DNA of 64,000 nt from DLAJ01 sp964655525. Its GTDB lineage: Bacteria; Bacillota; Clostridia; Lachnospirales; Lachnospiraceae. Of the stretch, positions 42,116 to 51,755 are shown piece after piece; position 1 is the stretch's first letter; each line of letters starts with the position of its first letter. The notes below the pieces were generated by a model. The model did no database searches and was not told where the DNA came from. It saw only the letters and a list, made by a program, of their open reading frames with translations. The position numbers were made by a program, and so were the translations under genes. Location: contig CAZZNE010000019.1 in the NCBI GenBank assembly GCA_964655525.1, positions 9,042 through 73,041 on the forward strand, given 5' to 3'.

Positions 42116-43653
42116 TATAAAAGCGGTGAAAACAGCCGAAGCACCCACTGCACAAACCGCTGCCGCAGCGGACGGTGCATCCATTCGGCATATTTGATTT
42201 CCTTACACGATTCCAACGTAGTAAGAAAATCCTGCTTGATCTCCATGACAGCGGGCGTCTTACTCATCAGCACCGCATCCTCATAATGAAGGTAAAAGCT
42301 CCGGTAATCAATATTGATCGTGCCGCAGACCGCGATCTCGTCATCCACAACCACATTTTTGGCATGTATAAAACCGGGCTCATATTCAAAGATCCGAACG
42401 CCCTTTTTCATAAGGTTTCCATAATTGGACACCGTGACCATGTATACATACCATTTATCATATCTGTGCGGCGTAATAATGCGCACATCCACGCCGCTTT
42501 CCGCCGCTCTGCACAGATCGTCCGCCATTTTTTGGTCGAGCACCAGATAGGGCGTCGTGATATAAATATAATCCCGCGCCTTATTGATCATATGTGTGTA
42601 GGCGCTCTCTGCGGTATTCTTCGGATTATTCGCCGGACCGTCCGCAAACGGCTGCACCATACTCTCCGACTCGATATGCACCGTCGGTTTATATAAAGTA
42701 TAATCCAGCTCCTCCGTGCCCTCCGCGATCTGCCACATCTCCAAAAAGAAACTCGTCAGCGAATACACGCCCGCGCCCTCTAAGCGCACCGCCGTATCCT
42801 TCCAGTGTCCGAACCGATCGACCTCATTGATATATTCGTCCGCAAGATTGATCCCGCCGGTATAGCCGATATTTCCATCAATGACTGTAATCTTCTGATG
42901 GTTGCGGTAATTAAAAGAAAGACGGTTAATATCCTTATGGATCGGCGCAAACTCCGCAAGCGTAATCCCGTTTGCACGCACCTCCTCGCGAAACTGCGAT
43001 GTGTTAATTATGATACACCCGAAATCATCCAAGAGCAGCCAAACTTCAACGCCTTCTTTTGCCTTTTGCTTCAGAACCTCGTACACATCATGCCAGAATA
43101 TGCCGTCCTTAATAATGAAATATTCCATAAAAATATAGGACCTTGCATCGCGCAGATCTTCAAGCAAAGCTTCCTTCATCTGCTCCCCCAATCCGTAATA
43201 ACGGACCGTTGTGTTATTATACAAAGGGAAGCCCTGCCTTGCGAGATAACGACTGATCTGCACCTTGTTCGGATGGATATTCTGAAAATGCGTCAAAAGC
43301 TCTTTATCCTGTTGCAAACTGTCCAGCATTTTTCTTTCCACTTCACGAAAATGCCGGTTCGCCGCACTGTTTGTCCTCCTTCTGCCCCACATAAAATACA
43401 AAAAGACGCCGAACACCGGCAGCCCGAGCACAATGATGACCCAGAACTGTTTATAGGACTCGCTGTCATTGACAAGCGCAAAGATCAGGATCACACTGAA
43501 CATCTCGATCACATAATATACCCAGACAGACAGCTGCCGAAGATAGGATACCAGAAATACCATTGTTGCTACTTGCAATATAACGGCGATCCCGACCGTG
43601 AATGCCCTCGTAATACCCGAGGCCTGTTTTTTAATTGTATGATTTGTACTCAT
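42115..43653 (-). CDS. cls: Cardiolipin synthase
   Basis: 512 residues from the ATG at 43653 with GGGGTG eight bases ahead; the longer reading reaches into the inverted repeat at 43753-43820. Two N-terminal membrane helices (about 20-65), then two phospholipase-D HKD motifs (HQKITVIDG and HAKNVVVDD). Makes cardiolipin from two phosphatidylglycerols, or a related phospholipid. The length and motifs are those of ClsA-type enzymes. Confidence 0.95.
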   Translation of the reverse strand: MSTNHTIKKQASGITRAFTVGIAVILQVATMVFLVSYLRQLSVWVYYVIEMFSVILIFALVNDSESYKQFWVIIVLGLPVFGVFLYFMWGRRRTNSAANRHFREVERKMLDSLQQDKELLTHFQNIHPNKVQISRYLARQGFPLYNNTTVRYYGLGEQMKEALLEDLRDARSYIFMEYFIIKDGIFWHDVYEVLKQKAKEGVEVWLLLDDFGCIIINTSQFREEVRANGITLAEFAPIHKDINRLSFNYRNHQKITVIDGNIGYTGGINLADEYINEVDRFGHWKDTAVRLEGAGVYSLTSFFLEMWQIAEGTEELDYTLYKPTVHIESESMVQPFADGPANNPKNTAESAYTHMINKARDYIYITTPYLVLDQKMADDLCRAAESGVDVRIITPHRYDKWYVYMVTVSNYGNLMKKGVRIFEYEPGFIHAKNVVVDDEIAVCGTINIDYRSFYLHYEDAVLMSKTPAVMEIKQDFLTTLESCKEIKYAEWMHRPLRQRFVQWVLRLFSPLL

Positions 43654-43978
43654 GCACGCTTCACCCCGAATTTTCGAGTGTATATCATCTAACCTCGCAA
43701 ACCCGCGCTTTCGCGCTCTCTGTCCGATTTCATCGGACGTTTGCTCGTTAATGCCGCAGGAAAAGCAAATGCCGGAGCAGCTTGCTGCTTTTTTCGCGCC
43801 GCTTGCTTTTCCTTCGCGGCTATTATACCATCTAACGCTCCAAAATTCAACGCAAAGGCTTTTCATCCGCCGCTGACGCTCTGTGCCGAAATACGAAAAA
43901 ACATCTGCTTCCTTATAGGCTAATCGAATAGAATATGGTAGAATGACGAAAGAACTTATTTCTTCGGAGGAAAATCAT
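43654..43978. other. Gene-free 325-base interval between cls and cysK
   Basis: Contains a long imperfect inverted repeat (43753-43768 GCCGCAGGAAAAGCAA with 43803-43820), enclosing an AGCAGC-TT-GCTGCT hairpin at 43776-43789, and an extended -10 element TGGTAGAAT at 43936-43944 for cysK. Nothing else seen. Confidence 0.55.
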
Positions 43979-44881
43979 ATGTATTATTCGAACATTTTAG
44001 ACTTGATCGGAAATACGCCGTTACTCAGCTTAGAGGAAACGACGGGACTTCCCGTTTACGCAAAAGCGGAGTTCTTAAATCCGGGCGGCAGCATCAAGGA
44101 TCGGATTGCCCTAAACATGCTGGAAGATGCAGAAAAAAGCGGCAGATTAAAACCGGGCATGACGATCATTGAGCCGACATCCGGAAATACGGGCATCGGA
44201 CTGGCGCTGTGCGGCGTCAGAAAGGGCTACCGCGTCATCATCGTCATGCCCGAAAACATGAGCGACGAACGAAAGAAAATCATCCGTGCACTCGGTGCCG
44301 AGCTCGTACTCACACCGCCCGAATTAAGCATAGACGGTTCGGTCAAAAAAGCAATGGAGCTGTGCGCGGAATCGGATTCCTGCTTTGTACCGCAGCAGTT
44401 TCAGAATCCGGCAAATCCCGACGCGCATTATCGGACGACCGCACGCGAGCTCACGCAGCAGCTCGGAAAACGGATCGACATTTTTGTCTCGGGCATCGGA
44501 AGCGGCGGAACCCTGCAGGGCATCGCGCGCTATCTGCTTGAGCAAAACCCGGACTGCAAAATCGTCGCGGTGGAACCGAAAAACGTTTCGGCGCTTCTCG
44601 GTGACGAGCCGGGCCTGCACCAGATTCAGGGCATCGGCGACGGCTTCATCCCCGACATCTTAGACACCTCCATCATCACAGACATTGTTGAGGTCTCGGA
44701 TGATGATGCCATCCGAACGGCGCGCGATCTCGCGCGGGTTCAGGGGCTTTTGGTCGGAACCTCCTCCGGCGCAAACGTATGGGCCTCCATGCGGATGGCG
44801 GAAAAATACGGAAAAGAGCAGATCGTCGCGACCGTTCTTCCCGACCGCGCGGAACGGTATTTCAGCACGGCGCTCATTTGA
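43979..44881 (+). CDS. cysK: Cysteine synthase (O-acetylserine sulfhydrylase)
   Basis: 300 residues from the ATG at 43979 with GGAGG eight bases ahead; an ATG at 43943 has no site. PLP lysine K40 in NPGGSIKDRI, SGNTGIGLA substrate loop, GIGSGGTLQG phosphate-binding loop and GTSSGA near the end. Makes cysteine from O-acetylserine and sulfide. Promoter TGGTAGAAT lies 34 bases ahead. It converges with the M18 aminopeptidase gene, 20 bases apart. Confidence 0.95.
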   Translation: MYYSNILDLIGNTPLLSLEETTGLPVYAKAEFLNPGGSIKDRIALNMLEDAEKSGRLKPGMTIIEPTSGNTGIGLALCGVRKGYRVIIVMPENMSDERKKIIRALGAELVLTPPELSIDGSVKKAMELCAESDSCFVPQQFQNPANPDAHYRTTARELTQQLGKRIDIFVSGIGSGGTLQGIARYLLEQNPDCKIVAVEPKNVSALLGDEPGLHQIQGIGDGFIPDILDTSIITDIVEVSDDDAIRTARDLARVQGLLVGTSSGANVWASMRMAEKYGKEQIVATVLPDRAERYFSTALI

Positions 44882-44901
44882 CCGCACATCCGTCCTCTCT
44901 A

Positions 44902-46215
44902 TCACAGAAAAAAGCAATATACCAGTGTATTGATGGCGGTCTGATCTTCAGCCGCCATGAACTCGCGGGCGGAGTGCATGGCAAGCACGCCGATACCGAG
45001 ATCGACGGTGCGCATCGGCAGATAAGCGGATGTGATCGTTCCGAGCGTGCTGCCGCCCGCCATATCAGAGCGGTTGACAAATTTCTGGTACGGAATCTTA
45101 TTTGCCTCGCAGAGCTGGCTGACGATCCCGATCGCCTTCGTGTCAGTCGCGTAACGCTGGGAATAGCTGATCTTGATCGCCGGTCCCTGCCCGCAGATCA
45201 CACGCAGGTTCGGATCGCTCTTCTGCTCATAATTCGGATGATGGGCATGCGCCACGTCAAGCGAGAGCATGACGCTCCGAAAATAGCTGTCGGTAAGCCG
45301 CGCACGGCTAAACGATAATCCGTCATATATTTTTTCCAGTATAAAATTAGCAATCAGGGAGTTCGCGCCCTGCTTTGTGCGGCTGCCGATCTCCTCATTA
45401 TCGTAAAGGGCAATGAGATTCAGCCTGTCCGAGGTATCCAATGTCGGCACAGATGACGTGATCCCTTGAAGACATGCATAGCATGACGTCAGATTATCCA
45501 GACGCGGCGCACTGAAAAACTCCTCCTGCGCACCCAGCAGACAACCTTTTTCCGCATTGTATACATAGAGATCAAAGTCCAGAATATCCTCTGCAGCAAC
45601 CTTGCATTCCTTTGCCAGGAGGTTGAGAAAGAAATTCTCCTGCTCCAGTTTGTCGTGCACCATCGCGATGAGCGGCAGCATTTCCGACTGTTCATTTAAT
45701 TTGACCCCGTTATTCACCTCACGGTTCATATGGATCGCCAGATTCGGTATCGTTAAAAGAGGACGTTTCCAATCGACCAGCTTCGTCACAGGCTCGTAAA
45801 TATCGTCGCTTTTCAGCGTCACCTGTCCTGCAATGGAAAGCGGGCGGTCAAGCCATGTGTTTAAGATCGCGCCGCCGTACACCTCCACATCCAGCTTCAT
45901 ATAACCGCGGCTGCATACGTCGGCCTTCGGCTTGACGCGCAGGCACGGATGATCGGTGTGCGCGCATGCGGCATGGATCACGCCTCCCTCTTCCAATTTT
46001 TTTCCGATGGTAAACGCAAACAGCGTCGTGCCGTACACGGGAACATAGTATGCTCCTCCGCGTTTTAAGCTCCACGGCAAGGCAAGCGTCAGCTCTTCAA
46101 AACCCGATTCCCTAAGCAGACGACCCGATTCCTCCACAACCTGAAACGGGGAAGTTGCCCGCTCTATAAAATGCATCAGATCCTTTACTGTCTTATTGAT
46201 TTCTTTTTTTGACAT
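44902..46215 (-). CDS. apeB: M18 family aminopeptidase
   Basis: 437 residues with an AAAGGAA site. Zinc ligands and catalytic residues are present: AHTDHP (H86), WLDRPL, YDNEEIGS, AHAHHPN and a closing AMHSARE. Cytosolic removal of N-terminal amino acids, often acidic (aspartyl aminopeptidase). Second gene after the nuclease-like protein with 41 bases between. Confidence 0.95.
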   Translation of the reverse strand: MSKKEINKTVKDLMHFIERATSPFQVVEESGRLLRESGFEELTLALPWSLKRGGAYYVPVYGTTLFAFTIGKKLEEGGVIHAACAHTDHPCLRVKPKADVCSRGYMKLDVEVYGGAILNTWLDRPLSIAGQVTLKSDDIYEPVTKLVDWKRPLLTIPNLAIHMNREVNNGVKLNEQSEMLPLIAMVHDKLEQENFFLNLLAKECKVAAEDILDFDLYVYNAEKGCLLGAQEEFFSAPRLDNLTSCYACLQGITSSVPTLDTSDRLNLIALYDNEEIGSRTKQGANSLIANFILEKIYDGLSFSRARLTDSYFRSVMLSLDVAHAHHPNYEQKSDPNLRVICGQGPAIKISYSQRYATDTKAIGIVSQLCEANKIPYQKFVNRSDMAGGSTLGTITSAYLPMRTVDLGIGVLAMHSAREFMAAEDQTAINTLVYCFFL

Positions 46216-46256
46216 CCCATTTTTCCTTTCTTTTCACGCTGTCTGCATATTTCTCA

Positions 46257-47021
46257 TCAGACCGGCGCTTCCCGATAAAGATACGCTTTGCCCTCCTTGC
46301 CGATCCGCTCCACCAATCCCAGTGAAAAAAGGATATTGAGCGCCGTCGAAGCGATGCCGGTCGAAACATGCGCGGCCTGTTTATAATCCTTCGTCGTAAA
46401 GTTAGGCGGCAGTCCGTCGGGCAGAAGCACGCGGTAATCCTCTTTGGTATTGATGCGCACCTCGTCAAAGATTCCCACAGGAACGCCGTCATTGCGGTGA
46501 GAACCCCGCTTTTTATTGCGGCTCCATCCGTCCAGCACCCGCGTCTCCTGTACGTCGATAAACGGAACCGTAAAATGCAGATGCTCATTATGCAGATACA
46601 TTTTCAGCTTGTACAGTTCCGGGATCAGGTGATAGATCGTGCCCGTCTTCGGTGATTTGCGCGGTTTCGTGATCTCTCCCGTCTCAGGATCGATCCATGA
46701 AAGCCATTTTGTATGCGCGATCGGATAAATGACCGTTACGTCATGCTCGGGAAGAAATACGTCAAGCTTCCGGCGCAGGCTGTTAAACGCGCGCGTCTGA
46801 ATTTCCATGATCTCTCCGTCCACCATAATGTCCGCCACAAAAGAACCTACCTTCTGCTCATGATATGCGGGATCCGGTGCATAATAATATTTCATGATGG
46901 CATGGATCGTCTTTTCACTGAGCGTACCGATCCCCATTGCGCCTCTTTCCAGCCCGCGCACATAATCGCAGGCACGCATAAACAATTCTTTGTCAACGCA
47001 GGGATTACTGATGTCTGACAT
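46257..47021 (-). CDS. Unrecognised protein with nuclease-like core and winged-helix tail
   Basis: 254 residues from the ATG at 47021 with GAGGAAG ahead. The segment YHEQKVGSFVADIMVDGEIMEIQTRAFNSLRRK has an E, D, E-x-Q and K pattern like PD-(D/E)XK nucleases, followed by VTVIYPI. The C-terminal about 70 residues (FTTKDYKQAAHVSTGIASTALNILFSLGLVERI) resemble a winged helix. No family named with certainty. Upstream of the M18 gene, with a -10-like TATAAT at 47063-47058. It may be a nuclease or a DNA-binding regulator; not proven. Confidence 0.55.
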   Translation of the reverse strand: MSDISNPCVDKELFMRACDYVRGLERGAMGIGTLSEKTIHAIMKYYYAPDPAYHEQKVGSFVADIMVDGEIMEIQTRAFNSLRRKLDVFLPEHDVTVIYPIAHTKWLSWIDPETGEITKPRKSPKTGTIYHLIPELYKLKMYLHNEHLHFTVPFIDVQETRVLDGWSRNKKRGSHRNDGVPVGIFDEVRINTKEDYRVLLPDGLPPNFTTKDYKQAAHVSTGIASTALNILFSLGLVERIGKEGKAYLYREAPV

Positions 47022-47137
47022 GATCTCTTCCTCGGGTGTATGATTGATTTCAGTCCTATTATACGACGGTTTTATAAAAACTTCTATGAAAAGATGTCGA
47101 TTTCGTTGAATTGAATCTTTTTTTTGGACGATATGCG

Positions 47138-47184
47138 TGATAAAATGAATCAATCATAAAAAGAGTTTCCTGCAGGGACTCTTT
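47138..47184 (+). promoter_or_regulatory. Extended -10 promoter and leader hairpin of the antiporter gene
   Basis: TGATAAAAT at 47138-47146, then AAAGAGTTTC/GGGACTCTTT hairpin at 47160-47184 ending one base before the CGGAGG ribosome site. The hairpin may limit translation. Confidence 0.5.
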
Positions 47185-47200
47185 CCGGAGGAATGACATC

Positions 47201-48388
47201 ATGGAATCCTACGTGGTATTTAAGGATTTGGCAATCATCATTATTTTTGCAAAATTTTTCGGACTGGTGGCGCGCAAGATCAGAGTGCCGCAGGTGGCGG
47301 GCGAGATCGTTGCGGGACTGATCATCGGACCGAGCATGCTCGGACTTGTCGCACAAAGTGATTTTTTGTCAAAAATGGCGGAGATCGGCGTGGTCCTCTT
47401 AATGTTCTCCGCCGGCTTAGGAACCGACTTAAAGGAAATGAAAAAAACGGGCGTCGCGGCGTTTCTCATCGCCTGCTGCGGCGTGTTCATCCCACTGGCA
47501 GGCGGTACCGTCCTCTATTCCTGTTTTTACGGATGGGGCGCTGTCGGCAGCGACCATTTCCTGAAGGCGGTATTTATCGGCTGCATCATGACGGCAACCT
47601 CCGTCAGCATTACCGTGGAGGCGCTGCGTGAGCTTGGGCACCTGTCCGGGCGCGTAGGAACGACGATCATGTCCGCCGCCATCATCGACGATGTGATCGG
47701 CATTATCGTGCTCACATTCGTGATCGCGTTTCGGGACCCAGACGTACGCCCGCTCATGATCGTCTCGCAGACGGCGCTGTTCTTTCTTTTTGCATTCGTT
47801 GTCGGCTATGTCTGCTACAAGATCTTCCAAAGGGTCGATCAGCGTTATCCGCATACAAGACGGATTCCGATTGCAGGACTTGCGCTCTGTTTTGCCATGT
47901 CCTATATTGCCGAAAAATACTTCGGCATTGCCGATATTACCGGCGCATTTGTCGCGGGGATCATTCTTTGCAGTATCCGCGACTCCAAATATATTGCCCA
48001 AAAAATGGATACCAATTCATATATGCTGTTCGGTCCGGTCTTTTTTGCCTCGATCGGCTTAAAAACAGATATTGACGATTTAAACGCATCCATTCTGCTG
48101 TTTTCCGTGGCGTTCATTTTGGTAGCGCTCATCACAAAGATCGTCGGCTGCGGTCTGATCTCCAAGGTCTGCCGCTTCTCATGGGACGATTCCTTGAAGA
48201 TCGGTGTCGGCATGATGACGCGCGGCGAGGTCGCCCTGATCGTTTCGCAAAAGGGGCTTGCCGTCGGACTCATGCAGCCCGTGTATTTTACGTCGGTCAT
48301 TTTACTGATCATCGTATCCTCCATTGCAACGCCAATCATCTTAAAAGTGCTCTATGCAAAAAACAGTTCTTCGGAGGTGCCATCGTAA
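47201..48388 (+). CDS. Cation:proton antiporter (CPA2/KefB-like)
   Basis: 395 residues, CGGAGG site. Around 12 membrane helices; signature AGEIVAGLIIGPSMLG near 40 and the acidic AIIDDVIGIIVL near 160-175 carry the ion-binding aspartates. Exchanges sodium or potassium for protons. There is no regulatory TrkA-N domain, so it is a short form. It ends 73 bases before the beta-galactosidase gene. Confidence 0.88.
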   Translation: MESYVVFKDLAIIIIFAKFFGLVARKIRVPQVAGEIVAGLIIGPSMLGLVAQSDFLSKMAEIGVVLLMFSAGLGTDLKEMKKTGVAAFLIACCGVFIPLAGGTVLYSCFYGWGAVGSDHFLKAVFIGCIMTATSVSITVEALRELGHLSGRVGTTIMSAAIIDDVIGIIVLTFVIAFRDPDVRPLMIVSQTALFFLFAFVVGYVCYKIFQRVDQRYPHTRRIPIAGLALCFAMSYIAEKYFGIADITGAFVAGIILCSIRDSKYIAQKMDTNSYMLFGPVFFASIGLKTDIDDLNASILLFSVAFILVALITKIVGCGLISKVCRFSWDDSLKIGVGMMTRGEVALIVSQKGLAVGLMQPVYFTSVILLIIVSSIATPIILKVLYAKNSSSEVPS

Positions 48389-48461
48389 AACGGCTGATAT
48401 CATGCTCTTGAAACAAAAAAGATTTCTGATACAGGAACAAACCATCAAAAGGAGGGTGTCT

Positions 48462-51400
48462 ATGAAATTCGATTATGATGTCATCCGCAATCCCGAAATC
48501 TTTGCGATCGGGCGCTTAAAGGCGCATTCCGATCATGCCTGTTACCGGGACGAGGCGGGCGAGCAGGACGGCAGGCTGTCCTTAAACGGCGAGTGGAAAT
48601 TCTGCTACAGTGAAAATATTGCCTCCGCACCGAGAGGTTTTGAGCGCGAGGGCTATGACGACAGTCATTGGGATACCATTTCCGTACCGTCGCATATCCA
48701 GCTTCAGGGGTACGGACATCCGCAGTATCTCAATGTCACCTATCCATGGGACGGCGTTGATGCAGCGCTTCCTGGTGAAGTTCCCACGCGCTATAATCCG
48801 ACCGGTTCTTATATCCGCGAGATATCACTCGTGCTGACGGATGAGCCTGTATACATCAGCTTCCAAGGTGTGGAAAGCGCGTTCGCTCTATGGGTCAACG
48901 GCTCGTTTGCAGGCTACAGCGAGGACAGCTTCACGCCTGCGGAGTTTGAGATCACGCCGTATCTTCACGACGGAAAAAATAAAATTGCCGTTCAGGTTTA
49001 TCGTTTTTCGTCCGGCGCGTGGCTGGAGGATCAGGACTTTTTCCGGTTTTCCGGTATATTCCGCGGCGTGTTTCTTTATACAAAACCGGCGTGCCATTTA
49101 GAGGATCTCTTTGTCAGAACGTCTTTGGAGGAAAACAACACAAGAGCTCAAATTTCCTTAAGCCTGCGCTATGAATACCTCCATATGGGCGAGGCGGAAG
49201 ATTTTAGCGCGGAATACCGTTTATACAGTCCCGAGGGCAGGGAGCTTGTACGCTTTACAAAGCCCGTCGAGGGAAGACCCGCGTTAAATGAAACCGTGAC
49301 CGCCGAAACGCTTACTTCACCCGACATTTATACGCAGCAGCTCAGCATCAAGCTGGATCAGCCGTTGCTATGGAGCGCGGAAGATCCACAGCTCTATACG
49401 CTTAAGATCTTTATCCGCCGTACAGACGCCGTCGGCAAACCGGCCGCGCTTGTGGAACTGGTCGTGCAAAAAATCGGTATCCGCGTGTTTACATTGCGAA
49501 ACAACATCATGGAATTAAACGGCAGGCGCATTGTCTTTAAGGGCGTGAACCGCCACGAATTTTGCGCGCAGTCCGGCCGTGTGCTGCCCTATGAGGTGCA
49601 AAGGCAGGATGTTCTCAATATGAAACGTAATAATATCAATGCCGTGCGCACATCGCATTATCCGAATGCAAGCTGCTTTTATGAGCTGTGCGACAGCGAG
49701 GGCATTTATCTGGTCGATGAGACCAATTTAGAAACGCACGGCTGCGTCTACCGTGAAGGCGCGCGCCCCGACGACGCGCTGTTTATTCCGGGTGATAAGC
49801 CCGAATGGCAGGCTGCGGTCCTAGACCGTGCCAATTCCATGTTTGAGCGTGACAAGAATCATCCGAGTATTCTTTTATGGTCATGCGGAAACGAATCCGC
49901 AGGCGGCACGGACATTTACCAAATGACACAGCTCTTCCACGCAAAGGACGAGACGCGCCTCGTGCATTATGAGGGCTTAGCCAACGATAACCGCTATCCC
50001 GATACGTCGGATGTGATCAGCCGCATGTACTGGAAACCGGCGGATATTGCATCCTACCTGAAAGATCACCGCGAAAAACCGTTCGTCAGCTGTGAATTTT
50101 CCCATTCCATGGGAAATTCCACGGGTAATTTTGATGAATATACAGATCTCACGGAAACCGAACCGCTTTATCAGGGCGGCTTTATCTGGGATTATGTCGA
50201 TCAGGCGATGACGGCGGCAAACGCAAACGGCGAGTTGTTTTTGGGCTATGGCGGCGACTTTGCGGATCGTCCGCATGATGCGGATTTTTCGGGAAACGGC
50301 ATTATGTTTGCAGACCGGACCCCGTCCCCGAAGCTCGTACAGGTAAAGCATGATTATCAAAATTTCCATATCACGGTACAGCATGACCGCGTGATCATCA
50401 AAAACCTGTCGCTGTTCGAGGGAACGGAACCGTACCGCGTCGTCGCTGTTCTTATGAAAAACGGGGAACGCGTGCGCGAAGACGAGCTTCCGGTACGCGT
50501 GGCGGCAGGTGCGGAAGCAATCTATCTGCTTCCCTATGACGCTAAGGCCATCAGTGCGGAACACGCGGACGGCGAGTATCTCATCACCGTCTCCGTCCTG
50601 CTGAAAAAAGACAGGAGCTATGCGGCTGCCGGCTATGAGGTCGCGTTCGGACAGTCGGAGGGCTTCGGGCGCTATCTCGACCAAACGCTTGTCCGCATCG
50701 CGGCGAAGGCTCATGAAAATAAAAAAGAACAGACCCCCGGACTTGCTTCCCCCTCTTTGGAAGAGGGCATCTACAATGTGGGCGTACACGGCATCTATCC
50801 GGCTGCGGACGGAAAAACCCCCATGCGGTTTCATTATCTTTTCAACCGCGGCAGACAGGCATTCTTTTCCATGACGCTGGCGGTACCGGCTGTTCAGAAA
50901 GCAGTTCCGGTAAAGGAGCTGCTCTATCGCGGCTTCAAACCGAATTTTTGGAGGGCGCCCGTACAAAACGATAACGGAAACGGCATGCCCGCCCGCTTGG
51001 GAATCTGGAAACTGATCAGCGAAAATCTGACCGCATCGCTCGTGCGGACAGAACAGGAAGGAGACGGAACCGTCCTGATTGGCTACGAATACCGCACCCC
51101 GCTCTATGAAGGCATTCTCTGTACGGTGACTTACCGCGTGAATGCGGCGGGACTGATCAAAGTGACAATGGAAAGCAACGGTTTTTCGGGACTTCCCGAA
51201 CTGCCCGAATTTGGTATGTGCGCCGCTCTACCGTTATGTTATGACAATCTGCGCTGGTACGGCAGGGGAATGGAAGAAACCTACGCTGACCGTAAGAGCG
51301 GCAGTAAGATTGGCCGTTATCATAATTTAGTCATGGATAATGTCGCACCTTATCTGTTTCCTCAGGAGACCGGAAATCATACTGACGTGCGCTGCGCCGA

Positions 51401-51671
51401 TATTGTGGATGCAGACGGGACGGGACTGCACATTCTCTATGACGGACAAAACAGCTTAAACATGAGCGCGCTGCCTTATCTTCCGCAGGAGCTGGAACAG
51501 GCCGGGCATCCGTTTGAACTGCCGAAGCCCTATGAGACCGTTGTGCGTATCAGCGGCATGCAGATGGGCATCGGCGGCGATGACAGCTGGGGTGCGCCCG
51601 TTCATGAGCCGTACCGCATCCCCGCGGAGGGCAAAAAGGCATTCTCTTTCTATTTGCTGCCCCTTGGATGA
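48462..51671 (+). CDS. lacZ: Beta-galactosidase (GH2, LacZ-type)
   Basis: 1069 residues from the ATG at 48462 with AAAAGGAGGG ahead. Five-domain LacZ layout: sugar-binding, Ig-like, TIM barrel, Ig-like and a C-terminal small-chain domain. Barrel motifs GVNRHEF, AVRTSHYPN and DETNLETHG; acid/base E478 in WSCGNESAGG; nucleophile E545 in CEFSHSMGNS; FIWDYVDQ. No signal peptide, so intracellular lactose or galactoside hydrolysis. It lies between an antiporter and a C11 protease; no lac permease or regulator is seen, so its own promoter (weak TTGAAA/TACAGG near 48408-48435) is uncertain. Confidence 0.95.
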   Translation: MKFDYDVIRNPEIFAIGRLKAHSDHACYRDEAGEQDGRLSLNGEWKFCYSENIASAPRGFEREGYDDSHWDTISVPSHIQLQGYGHPQYLNVTYPWDGVDAALPGEVPTRYNPTGSYIREISLVLTDEPVYISFQGVESAFALWVNGSFAGYSEDSFTPAEFEITPYLHDGKNKIAVQVYRFSSGAWLEDQDFFRFSGIFRGVFLYTKPACHLEDLFVRTSLEENNTRAQISLSLRYEYLHMGEAEDFSAEYRLYSPEGRELVRFTKPVEGRPALNETVTAETLTSPDIYTQQLSIKLDQPLLWSAEDPQLYTLKIFIRRTDAVGKPAALVELVVQKIGIRVFTLRNNIMELNGRRIVFKGVNRHEFCAQSGRVLPYEVQRQDVLNMKRNNINAVRTSHYPNASCFYELCDSEGIYLVDETNLETHGCVYREGARPDDALFIPGDKPEWQAAVLDRANSMFERDKNHPSILLWSCGNESAGGTDIYQMTQLFHAKDETRLVHYEGLANDNRYPDTSDVISRMYWKPADIASYLKDHREKPFVSCEFSHSMGNSTGNFDEYTDLTETEPLYQGGFIWDYVDQAMTAANANGELFLGYGGDFADRPHDADFSGNGIMFADRTPSPKLVQVKHDYQNFHITVQHDRVIIKNLSLFEGTEPYRVVAVLMKNGERVREDELPVRVAAGAEAIYLLPYDAKAISAEHADGEYLITVSVLLKKDRSYAAAGYEVAFGQSEGFGRYLDQTLVRIAAKAHENKKEQTPGLASPSLEEGIYNVGVHGIYPAADGKTPMRFHYLFNRGRQAFFSMTLAVPAVQKAVPVKELLYRGFKPNFWRAPVQNDNGNGMPARLGIWKLISENLTASLVRTEQEGDGTVLIGYEYRTPLYEGILCTVTYRVNAAGLIKVTMESNGFSGLPELPEFGMCAALPLCYDNLRWYGRGMEETYADRKSGSKIGRYHNLVMDNVAPYLFPQETGNHTDVRCADIVDADGTGLHILYDGQNSLNMSALPYLPQELEQAGHPFELPKPYETVVRISGMQMGIGGDDSWGAPVHEPYRIPAEGKKAFSFYLLPLG

Positions 51672-51716
51672 GAAATCTGATCCGGCAATCGCAGATGATA
51701 TTTACCGGAGCAAACC

Positions 51717-51744
51717 TCCCTGAAGATAATCTTCCCTGAAGATA
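51717..51744 (+). repeat. Direct repeat TCCCTGAAGATA
   Basis: Two identical 12-base copies, 51717-51728 and 51733-51744, sixteen bases apart, right before the ribosome site of the protease gene. Confidence 0.5.
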
Positions 51745-51755
51745 GGAGAATCGTA

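Noticed and set aside
42805..43692. 295-residue plus-strand frame inside cls
   Set aside because: Opposite the cardiolipin synthase gene, including its HKD motif; shadow frame.
43900..43978. T-box or other riboswitch before cysK
   Set aside because: Leader is too short (about 28 bases) for such an element.
49977..50966. 329-residue minus-strand frame inside lacZ
   Set aside because: Lies wholly opposite a complete GH2 gene with intact motifs and has no ribosome site or family pattern; a shadow frame.
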